From Pseudomonadota bacterium (GTDB lineage: Bacteria > Pseudomonadota > Alphaproteobacteria > Rhizobiales > Xanthobacteraceae), in the NCBI GenBank assembly GCA_021779635.1, contig JAJYAH010000116.1, positions 1 through 12,760 of the forward strand: 12,760 nucleotides of DNA. The letters are read 5' to 3'. The translations under genes and the position numbers were made by a program. The notes beneath the pieces are model-generated. The model saw only the letters and a program-made list of their open reading frames with translations, had not been told where the DNA came from and ran no database searches. Below are positions 7,287 to 12,760 of the stretch, piece by piece. Each line of letters begins with the position of its first letter. Position 1 is the first letter of the stretch.

Positions 7287-8783
7287 ATGTCAATTCATGT
7301 CCAACCCCCGAGAACCTACGGCAATTTTGTTGGCGGCAAGCAAGTCGACGCCGCCAACGGCGCGACGTTCCCATCGACCAATCCGACCTCCGGGTCGCAC
7401 TGGGGCAATTTCGCGCTTTCGTCGGCGGCCGACGTCGACCTCGCGGTCAAGAACGCGCATGCGGCCTTTTCCGGCCCATGGGGAAAACTCTCGCCGACCG
7501 AGCGCGGCAAGCGGCTGACCGTGTGGGGCGAGAAGATCGCAAGCCAGGCCGAGCGGATCGGCACCATCGAATCGACCCAGAACGGCAAGCTTCTCGCCGA
7601 GATGCGCCTGCAGTCCACCATCGCGGAAGACTGGCTCCGGTATTTCGGCGGACTGGCCGACAAGATCGAGGGTTCGGTTATTCCGCTCGCCCGCCAGAGC
7701 GTGTTGAACTACACGCTTCGCGAGCCCCTCGGCGTCATCGGCGTTATCACGGCGTGGAATTCGCCGACCTTCCTTAACATCATGGCGGCCGCACCGGCGC
7801 TGGCAGCGGGCAACGCCATCGTGTTGAAGCCCTCGGAGGTCACGCCGGCGTCGGCCATCGAGATCGCCCAGCTCGCGATCGAAGCGGGTATTCCGGAAGG
7901 CGTCGTCAATGTCGTGACCGGGCTTCGTGAAACCGGCGAAGCGCTGGTCGATCATCCGCTGGTCCGCAAGGTTTCGTTCGTCGGCAGTGTCGGCGTCGGC
8001 CGCGAAATCGGCGCGCGCGCCGGACGCCGGCTCATCACCAGTACGCTGGAGCTGGGGGGAAAGAGTCCCAACATCGTATTCGGCGACGCCGATCTCGATC
8101 TCGCGGAAATCGGCGTTCTGGCCGGAATCTTCGCCGCCGCCGGCCAAACCTGCGTCGCGGGAAGCCGCGCCTACATTCATGCCTCGGTCTACGACCAGAT
8201 GATCGAACGCCTGGTTGCGCGATCCAAACAGATCAAGCTCGGCGACCCGCTGCTCGCTGACACCCAGATGGGACCCATCGCCACGCGCGCACAGTTCAGC
8301 AAGGACGAGAGCATGGTCGGTCGCGCGATCGAACATGGCGCCGAGCTTCTGGCCGGCGGCGGCAAGGCTTCGGTCGAGCAATGGCCGGACGGACTATTTT
8401 TCCAGCCGACCATTCTCCACAACACCGGCCGCGACAACCCGATCATCAAGCAGGAAGTATTCGGGCCGGTCCTTGCGATTACGCGCTTTGAGACCGACGA
8501 GGAAGTCCTGGAACAGGCCAACGATACCGAGTTCGGCCTGGCGGCGGGCGTTTGGACCAACGACATTCGCCGCGCGCATTCGATGGCGCGCGCGCTGCAG
8601 GCCGGGACGGTGTGGATCAATACCTACCGCGCGCTGGCGTTCAATTCGCCGTTTGGCGGCTACCGCTCTAGCGGCACCGGCCGCAACAACGGCATCGAGT
8701 CGATCAACCAGTACCTTCAGACCAAGAGCGTGTGGTGCGAATTGAGCACCGTTGCCCAGGATCCGTTCGTGATGCGATCCTGA
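7287..8783 (+). CDS. NAD(P)-dependent aldehyde dehydrogenase
   Basis: A 498-residue protein of the usual length for the aldehyde dehydrogenase superfamily; it would oxidise an aldehyde to a carboxylate in the cytoplasm. All the key residues are visible: N158 in WNSP, K181 in KPSE, E255 in LELGGKSP, catalytic C289 in GQTC, and E390/F392 in EVFGPV. The C-terminus ends in the common FGGYRSSGTGRNNG...LQTKSVW form. ATG 7287 follows GGAG with an eight-base spacer. It is transcribed away from the alcohol dehydrogenase operon and is followed 211 bases later by the regulator, so it probably handles the aldehyde made by the alcohol dehydrogenase (inference). The sequence alone does not fix the aldehyde; it belongs to the broad betaine/indole-acetaldehyde/hydroxymuconic-type group. 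Confidence 0.96.
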   Translation: MSIHVQPPRTYGNFVGGKQVDAANGATFPSTNPTSGSHWGNFALSSAADVDLAVKNAHAAFSGPWGKLSPTERGKRLTVWGEKIASQAERIGTIESTQNGKLLAEMRLQSTIAEDWLRYFGGLADKIEGSVIPLARQSVLNYTLREPLGVIGVITAWNSPTFLNIMAAAPALAAGNAIVLKPSEVTPASAIEIAQLAIEAGIPEGVVNVVTGLRETGEALVDHPLVRKVSFVGSVGVGREIGARAGRRLITSTLELGGKSPNIVFGDADLDLAEIGVLAGIFAAAGQTCVAGSRAYIHASVYDQMIERLVARSKQIKLGDPLLADTQMGPIATRAQFSKDESMVGRAIEHGAELLAGGGKASVEQWPDGLFFQPTILHNTGRDNPIIKQEVFGPVLAITRFETDEEVLEQANDTEFGLAAGVWTNDIRRAHSMARALQAGTVWINTYRALAFNSPFGGYRSSGTGRNNGIESINQYLQTKSVWCELSTVAQDPFVMRS

Positions 8784-8912
8784 TCCGGATTAGTCGCAAG
8801 AGCCGAGGTTCATCGCCAAACTCCAGCTGTCTCCGACCAAGACTTGCCGATCAACATATCCGCGGGGGCGCCGCATCTGCTAGAAGGAACATGACGTCGA
8901 GCATCTACACCT

Positions 8913-8934
8913 GATGGCAAATCGATTGCGCATC
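8913..8934. promoter_or_regulatory. Imperfect palindrome upstream of the GntR gene (candidate operator)
   Basis: GATG...AATCGATT...CATC, 16 of 22 positions symmetric, about 60 bases before the gntR start codon. It does not resemble the inverted repeat in the divergent control region, so it may be an unrelated regulator site or chance. The rest of the 211-base gap (8784-8994) shows no clear terminator or promoter. Confidence 0.25.
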
Positions 8935-8994
8935 AACCGTCGAAAGCGGGCACGCCTTGATGGGCTGGCCGCGGACAGGTGAAGGACCTATTGG

Positions 8995-9792
8995 ATGGGA
9001 CGACAAATACGCGACGAAGTAGCCGGCAGCGCCATTGAATCCGACCGGCTTTCGGCAGCGGCGCCGTCGATCCGGCCACGCTACCAGCAGATCGTCGCGG
9101 CGCTGCGCAAGGAGATCGAGGACAACAGGCTCAAGGCCGGCGACATGCTGCCCTCCGAAGCCGAGTTGCGCGAACGCTTCTCGGTGAGCCGGCACACGAT
9201 TCGCGAAGCGCTTCGTGCGCTCAGGGATGAAGGCTTCGTCGAGTCGCGGCAAGGCGCTGCCACGCGGGTGACCAAGCCCGAGAACGCGATTTACACCTAT
9301 TCCGTCAGTGACGTCGCCGAGCTCCTGCAATACGCCACCGACGTCAGGTATGAGATCGACAAAACCAGCGTCGTCGTCGCCGACGCCGAACTGGCATCCC
9401 GGCTTGCCTGCACGGTCGGTTCGCGATGGCTGCGGGTCGAAGGCTTCCGCTATGTGAAGGGAGACTCGACGCCGCTGTGCTGGACCGAGATCTATATCCT
9501 ATCCGAATATAGCGGCGTCGCGGTTCAGATCGGCCGTCAACGCGGCACCATCTACTCGTTCATCGAAAGCATGTACGGCGTTCGGGTGGCGCAGGTCGAC
9601 CAGACCCTGCAGGCCGCCGCCATCCCTCCCCAGGCTTCCGAAGCCATCAAGTTCGAGGGATCGGATCTGGCGATCGTCATCCGCCGAATCTATCGGCTCG
9701 GCGACGGCAGCATCCCGCTGGTGGCCATCAACTACCATTCGCCGACGCGCCTTCGTTTGAACTGGACACTGCGGCGCTCGGCGAACACGTGA
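8995..9792 (+). CDS. GntR-family transcriptional regulator with UTRA ligand domain (HutC subfamily)
   Basis: A 265-residue regulator. Residues about 26-92 are the GntR winged helix: RYQQIVAALRKEIEDNRLKA, then GDMLPSEAELRERFSVSRHT and REALRALRDEGFVESRQG, nearly the family consensus. Residues about 105-255 are a UTRA effector-binding domain (LRVEGFRYVKGDSTPLCWTE and the closing VAINYHSPTRLRLNW). ATG 8995 is preceded by AAGGA with an eight-base spacer. Regulators of this type are mostly repressors released by a small pathway metabolite. The neighbours suggest it controls the divergent dehydrogenase and transporter genes, probably through the paired sites at 6710-6726 and 6858-6874 (inference). 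The N-terminus is about 20 residues longer than in many homologues. The gene is convergent with the tRNA, 11 bases away. Confidence 0.95.
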   Translation: MGRQIRDEVAGSAIESDRLSAAAPSIRPRYQQIVAALRKEIEDNRLKAGDMLPSEAELRERFSVSRHTIREALRALRDEGFVESRQGAATRVTKPENAIYTYSVSDVAELLQYATDVRYEIDKTSVVVADAELASRLACTVGSRWLRVEGFRYVKGDSTPLCWTEIYILSEYSGVAVQIGRQRGTIYSFIESMYGVRVAQVDQTLQAAAIPPQASEAIKFEGSDLAIVIRRIYRLGDGSIPLVAINYHSPTRLRLNWTLRRSANT

Positions 9793-9803
9793 GCTTCGGG
9801 GGG

Positions 9804-9877
9804 TGGAGCGGGCGAAGGGAATCGAACCCTCGTATGCAGCTTGGGAAGCTGCCGTTCTACCATTGAACTACGCCCGC
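9804..9877 (-). tRNA. tRNA-Gly (anticodon CCC), CCA encoded
   Basis: On the minus strand a full cloverleaf folds: acceptor GCGGGCG with CGCCCGC, D arm GTTC/GAAC with loop AATGGTA, anticodon stem GCAGC/GCTGC with loop TTCCCAA, and T arm AGGG/CCCT around TTCGATT. Loop positions 3-5 give anticodon CCC, reading glycine codon GGG. The discriminator is U and CCA is encoded at 9806-9804. The 3' end faces the gntR gene; the 5' side faces the accessory region. Confidence 0.96.
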
Positions 9878-9920
9878 AACATTTGAAAGATCAAGCACTT
9901 AGCAAATCGGACTTCTCGAA

Positions 9921-9941
9921 TTTAGCTGACGTTTAGCTGAC
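9921..9941 (+). repeat. Tandem direct repeat TTTAGCTGAC x2 next to the tRNA
   Basis: Two exact copies of TTTAGCTGAC (9921-9930 and 9932-9941), one base apart, give an 11-base period, roughly one helical turn. Such same-face tandem sites are typical of integrase arm sites, excisionase sites or repressor sites. Its place 44 bases beyond the tRNA 5' end, where the gene content changes, suggests an attachment-region element (inference). The rest of 9878-10077 shows nothing else convincing. Confidence 0.4.
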
Positions 9942-10077
9942 ACCTGCTCGGCGACGAACCGCCTCGCAGCCGTCTTATAACATTCGAAACGCCGTGATCA
10001 AACGGAGCATTAAGGAGTAGTTCGCCACAGTTACGACGACAGAATTGCCGTGAACGTTCGCGTAAGCAACAAGTCAA

Positions 10078-11148
10078 TTAACGCAGTCGCGCCATCAATT
10101 CCCTTGAAAGGCTCTCAAGCAAGGCGCGGCCCTGACTACGGGTGAGTTCCTGAAAAAGCAAACGCGTCGAGTACATCGCCCTACTTATTTCAGGAAAGCG
10201 TGCGTTGAACTCTGAGATGATCAGTCCGGCTTGATCCATTGAAGAAACGGCCAGCTTGTGTACCAGCTTCTTTGTGTACGGAAATGCGCCGTCATCGAAC
10301 ATTCCGTACCCGAGACCAATTCGATTTGCCATTTTGCAGAGATTAGTGTGACTAAGCGGATCGGTTTGTTCATTGATCTTTGCTTGTCGGTCCGCTTCCC
10401 ACTCAGCGCGGCTAAGAGGCGGCTCATAAGACGGATCGGGGCCAACCCAGCCCCTTGATACATACTCCATCAGCTCGTTCAAACGCTTCTTCTCAGTCGC
10501 CCTCGATGCGGCATGGTGAGCTGCCCAAAACTTTTCGGGCTCTAAATATCGGACCGCTTCGCGTTCGATTAGCGCAATAGCCTCTCGGACCGAGCATTCA
10601 AAAATTTCAACCGTTCCGCCATACTTGACGCGTCGGGCGATAAGCTGGCCGTGCACAGCGGCTTCAACAGACTTAGCTTGAGGCGTACGCAGGCTCCAAG
10701 CCATTTGCCAATGTTGATCAAAACCATGGCCGCTGGAGTAGTCCTTCGCACGTTTTCCGACGTCAATAGTAGTGAAACCAATCTTCGTCCATGCGGTGAA
10801 CTCTGGATGAGACAAAACATAGACAGTTCCGACCTTACCGAGGTTCGGTATTGGTCGGGTAGCAGGCGGATCATCAAGTTGTGCGATAGCCTCTAGAATT
10901 AGCGGAAGACAGCCCTGAATATCCTCTCCGTCACTTGGATACATCGTGCGACTACCGTTACGCTGCGCAATTCGTTTCCCAGCCACTGTTGCATCGCGGT
11001 ACTCCGCAAGGTCATTGAGCAAGCCGCTTGCCTTGCGAGGATGATCTTCGTGAAACCGGTCGCGTAAGCAATCGCGGACGTAATCTTCATAGGTCTCTTC
11101 GTAAGCTGCGCTGGTCATTTTACTAACTTTAAAAGCTGACGGCGTCAT
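10078..11148 (-). CDS. T5orf172/GIY-YIG-like domain protein (putative nuclease)
   Basis: A 356-residue protein. Residues about 105-195 match the layout of the T5orf172/MUG113 branch of the GIY-YIG fold: GTVYVLSHPE (Y110), KIGFT at 122-126, R133, an E...H pair at E162/H166, and a closing EIFEC..REAIALI stretch. These domains occur in phages, mobile elements and some defence genes; nuclease activity is expected for the fold but not proven for this branch. The flanking N-terminal 100 and C-terminal 150 residues match nothing I recognise. Codon use is noticeably more AT-rich than in the operon to the left, indicating transfer. The start is uncertain: ATG 11148 overlaps the upstream gene by 20 bases, ATG 11118 leaves a 10-base gap, and neither has a clear ribosome site. 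Confidence 0.78.
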   Translation of the reverse strand: MTPSAFKVSKMTSAAYEETYEDYVRDCLRDRFHEDHPRKASGLLNDLAEYRDATVAGKRIAQRNGSRTMYPSDGEDIQGCLPLILEAIAQLDDPPATRPIPNLGKVGTVYVLSHPEFTAWTKIGFTTIDVGKRAKDYSSGHGFDQHWQMAWSLRTPQAKSVEAAVHGQLIARRVKYGGTVEIFECSVREAIALIEREAVRYLEPEKFWAAHHAASRATEKKRLNELMEYVSRGWVGPDPSYEPPLSRAEWEADRQAKINEQTDPLSHTNLCKMANRIGLGYGMFDDGAFPYTKKLVHKLAVSSMDQAGLIISEFNARFPEISRAMYSTRLLFQELTRSQGRALLESLSRELMARLR

Positions 11149-11386
11149 TGCATGTCGGCTGACCAGTGTCGCGCATTGACATCGATTTTTCCAGTTCCGC
11201 GATTGCTCGGCTTACGACTTCGATCTGCGCATCCATCTCCTCGTTTGTCGCACGACCCGGCTGATCTCTAGTCCAGCATTCTCCAGACCTCAGTCGCCGG
11301 ATAAGGCGGCTTAGCTTCGCATGCTCGTTTTCCATTCTTATAAGAAGCGGGTCGTCCGTCAATGTTGTAGGAGGTTTATGCTTCAT
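11129..11386 (-). CDS. Small hypothetical protein, probably coiled-coil, paired with the GIY-YIG-like gene
   Basis: An 85-residue, charged protein (MKHKPPTTL start) with heptad-like leucines and charged residues (MENEHAKLSRLIRRLRS and MDAQIEVVSRAIAELEKSMS), so two helices forming a coiled coil are likely. I do not recognise a family. ATG 11386 is chosen because GGAG stands nine bases before it; an in-frame ATG at 11419 lacks such a site. It overlaps or nearly abuts the following nuclease-like gene, so the two form an operon, and the small protein may be a partner or regulator of the larger one (inference). Base composition resembles that of its partner. Confidence 0.6.
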   Translation of the reverse strand: MKHKPPTTLTDDPLLIRMENEHAKLSRLIRRLRSGECWTRDQPGRATNEEMDAQIEVVSRAIAELEKSMSMRDTGQPTCNDAVSF

Positions 11387-11891
11387 ACCAATCAGCTCCG
11401 CGCTCTGCGTTTGACCCAATAGTCAGACCCGACGTCAAAGCTTGCAAGATAATTCTCACGAAATCTTCATGTCACTTTGCTGTAACTGAAAGACCTTGTG
11501 ACAAATCATCCCAGCCCGAACGTTCAACGCGGTAGCGGGACACACACAAGAAGCGGAGGCGTGCGGCACTGCTCAGGGCGCTTGCCGACGCCGTTTTCTA
11601 AGAAATGAGCCAGCACTCTTGCGGTTAACAATCGCTACAAACATCGAAGCGCCCGGCCTCCATCCGCCGGGCTGTTCGTACCTGACCGGGACGTGCGTGC
11701 AAACAGTTGAGCTATTGATTTGCCGCCGCTCGCGAAATGAAATAGAAGGCGCATTCTCGATTTTCGATGTGCAACATGGGTTGCGCCGTTAGAGCATGTG
11801 CTCACGCCAGTCGGTTATCGGTCCCCTGTCTACCAACTTCGGCGGCTCCGCGTTCCAGCGGACGCGGAGCGCCGCTTCTTTCGGAGGCCGC
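11387..11891. other. About 500-base stretch without a convincing gene between divergent gene pairs
   Basis: It separates the minus-strand pair from the plus-strand phage-like genes, so promoters for both should lie here. I see one hairpin (11651-11672), a weak promoter-like element for the right-hand genes (TTGCCG 11720-11725, 17 bases, TAGAAG 11743-11748, each 4/6), and a GAGCA/TGCTC inverted repeat at 11792-11803. Nothing resembles an RNA family I can name. Confidence 0.4.
11651..11672 (+). terminator. Stable 7-bp GC hairpin
   Basis: GCCCGGC (11651-11657) pairs perfectly with GCCGGGC (11666-11672) around an eight-base loop. No T run follows, so it is not a standard intrinsic terminator. 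Alternatively it is part of an untranslated leader or a protein-binding site. Confidence 0.35.
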
Positions 11892-12116
11892 ATGCCGCGC
11901 CAGACGAAAACCCCTGTCGTGTTTTTGGCGCTGTCACCGGCAGCGACCGCGACCGCGCTCGGCATCGAACCGCGCAAGGTCTACACCGCGATTGATGACG
12001 GCGCGCTTCCCGTTTTTATCAACGGAGTGAAGCGCAGAATTTTGGTCAGCCACATCGAACGTTGGGTTCTGTCGTGGCCGCAACTCAAGACGAAAAGGAA
12101 GGTCCCCCATGGCTGA
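11892..12116 (+). CDS. Small excisionase-like/helix-turn-helix DNA-binding protein
   Basis: A 74-residue protein. Residues 14-58 read as a MerR/excisionase-type winged helix: LSPAATATALGIEPRKVYTA followed by IDDGALPVFINGVKRRILVS and the usual closing HIERWV. Such proteins bind DNA in prophages and integrative elements, either directing excision or regulating genes. ATG 11892 follows GGAGG closely (four to five bases). An in-frame ATG 32 codons earlier exists, but the extension has no family likeness. The stop overlaps the next gene in the 8-base junction ATGGCTGA, so the two are co-translated. DNA binding is likely; calling it an excisionase is an inference, as no integrase is in view. Confidence 0.7.
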   Translation: MPRQTKTPVVFLALSPAATATALGIEPRKVYTAIDDGALPVFINGVKRRILVSHIERWVLSWPQLKTKRKVPHG

Positions 12117-12489
12117 TATCACGCAAGACGAAGTTGACGATCTCAAGTCGCTGGCGTTGGGGCTCGCGCCGTCCGCGAAGCTCCCCGACTTAGAGACAGA
12201 CATCAAATCCCGAGCGAGCCAGTCGCTCGAAGCGCAGGCGCGTTTTCTCCGCCGCGTTATCGATGCGTTCGAAGAGGCCGAAGTGTCGAAGTATCGGCCC
12301 GAGACGAAGACAGTCAACGGCAGCGGCAACCGCCGACCGGATAAAAGCAATCCGTGGTCGCGTGAGGGATGGAATTTGACCCATCAGTCCCGGCTCGTGA
12401 CGAAGCTCGGCGAAGCGAAGGCCACTGCTATCGCCGAGGCCGCCGGATGCAAGCTCGGCTCGACGCGCCCTAATCCGTCTTACAACTGA
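12109..12489 (+). CDS. Phage-like hypothetical protein with an NPW...NLT motif
   Basis: A 126-residue, soluble, charged protein. The N-terminal 65 residues look helical. Residues 81-115 (NPWSREGWNLTHQSRLV and onward to an alanine-rich end) resemble a motif I associate with small hypothetical proteins near packaging or structural genes of alphaproteobacterial prophages; this is recognition from memory, not a search. It starts in ATGGCTGA, overlapping the helix-turn-helix gene by eight bases, with a GGAAGG-type ribosome site upstream. Function unknown. Confidence 0.65.
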   Translation: MADITQDEVDDLKSLALGLAPSAKLPDLETDIKSRASQSLEAQARFLRRVIDAFEEAEVSKYRPETKTVNGSGNRRPDKSNPWSREGWNLTHQSRLVTKLGEAKATAIAEAAGCKLGSTRPNPSYN

Positions 12490-12590
12490 TCGCGCGCCGC
12501 GTGACGAAGGCTTATCTCACACCGCCGCGCGGCATCAAGCTTCCCTCGGGAGCCAAGATGCAGCACGGCATGATCATAGGAGGCGACCCG

Positions 12591-12760
12591 ATGCAACGTC
12601 CGCTCAATTCAAGCTCCCCGCTGCATCCGCGCAATGGCGCGGCAAAGAAGACCATTGACGCTCAGCCCGTGCCCGGCATGGTTCGGCAGACAAAGCCATC
12701 CCATGACTTCCTGAACGGCTCGCCGATTGCCGATGAGCCGAACACGCCGCTCGCGCCGAA
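12591..12760 (+). CDS. Hypothetical protein, N-terminal part (cut by window edge)
   Basis: Open to the window end for 56 codons, starting MQRPLNSSSPLHPRNGAAKK, proline- and serine-rich and without a recognisable domain. The start at ATG 12591 is chosen for its near-perfect AGGAGG (12579-12584) six bases upstream. The frame is open further upstream with possible starts at ATG 12558 and GTG 12501, which would remove most of the 101-base gap to the previous gene. It continues the string of small phage-like genes in the same direction. Confidence 0.5.
   Translation, partial: MQRPLNSSSPLHPRNGAAKKTIDAQPVPGMVRQTKPSHDFLNGSPIADEPNTPLAP

Noticed and set aside
7290..8381. A 363-codon frame on the minus strand
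   Set aside because: Antisense to the aldehyde dehydrogenase with all catalytic residues intact; low-complexity Asp/Arg/Gly composition.
8842..8854. ACTTGCCGATCAA upstream of gntR as a third copy of the operator-like site
   Set aside because: It needs a one-base gap and leaves several mismatches in the core; too weak to call.
11792..11803. GAGCA/TGCTC inverted repeat, briefly considered as part of a tRNA-like fold
   Set aside because: Only 5-bp arms with a two-base centre, and no acceptor or T arm can be built around it.
1..12760. CRISPR arrays, insertion sequences, rRNA genes and classical riboswitches
   Set aside because: No regularly spaced repeats, no transposase frames or terminal inverted repeats, and no rRNA or recognisable riboswitch core were found on reading both strands.

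Overview
The window looks like chromosomal DNA of an alphaproteobacterium of the Bradyrhizobium/Rhodopseudomonas type. This rests on high GC, GTG/TTG starts, strong GGAGG ribosome sites and the style of the proteins; no rRNA or marker gene confirms it. Positions 1-9800 read as a catabolic/transport locus. From the tRNA at about 9804-9877 to the right edge the DNA has different gene content, and part of it is visibly more AT-rich, so it looks like accessory DNA.

Left half (minus strand, read right to left): a six-gene operon. It begins with a zinc alcohol dehydrogenase (5579-6667), followed by a ribose-type ABC permease (4605-5582), a periplasmic sugar-type binding protein (3550-4566), an ABC permease fused to an SMP-30/strictosidine-synthase-like beta-propeller (1251-3455, possibly from 3527), a stand-alone propeller of the same kind (158-1258), and the start of the ABC ATPase, which runs off the left edge. 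Several junctions overlap by 1-8 bases. A pair of hairpins follows the binding-protein gene.

Middle: a 619-base divergent control region (6668-7286) with one promoter-like element facing each way. Each is overlapped by one copy of a 17-base inverted repeat (14/17 identical), a good candidate operator. To the right are an aldehyde dehydrogenase (7287-8783) and a GntR/UTRA regulator (8995-9792). The simplest reading is an inducible pathway: an unknown sugar-like or alcohol ligand is imported, oxidised by the alcohol and aldehyde dehydrogenases, and a lactone or ester may be opened by the propeller tethered to the permease. The substrate cannot be read from the sequence.

Right part: a tRNA-Gly(CCC) with encoded CCA lies convergent to gntR, with a tandem TTTAGCTGAC repeat about 45 bases from its 5' end. 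Next come a minus-strand pair (a small coiled-coil-like protein and a T5orf172/GIY-YIG-like protein), about 500 bases without a convincing gene, and a plus-strand string of small phage-like genes (HTH/excisionase-like protein, an NPW-motif protein, a truncated open frame) running off the right edge. No integrase is visible in the window.
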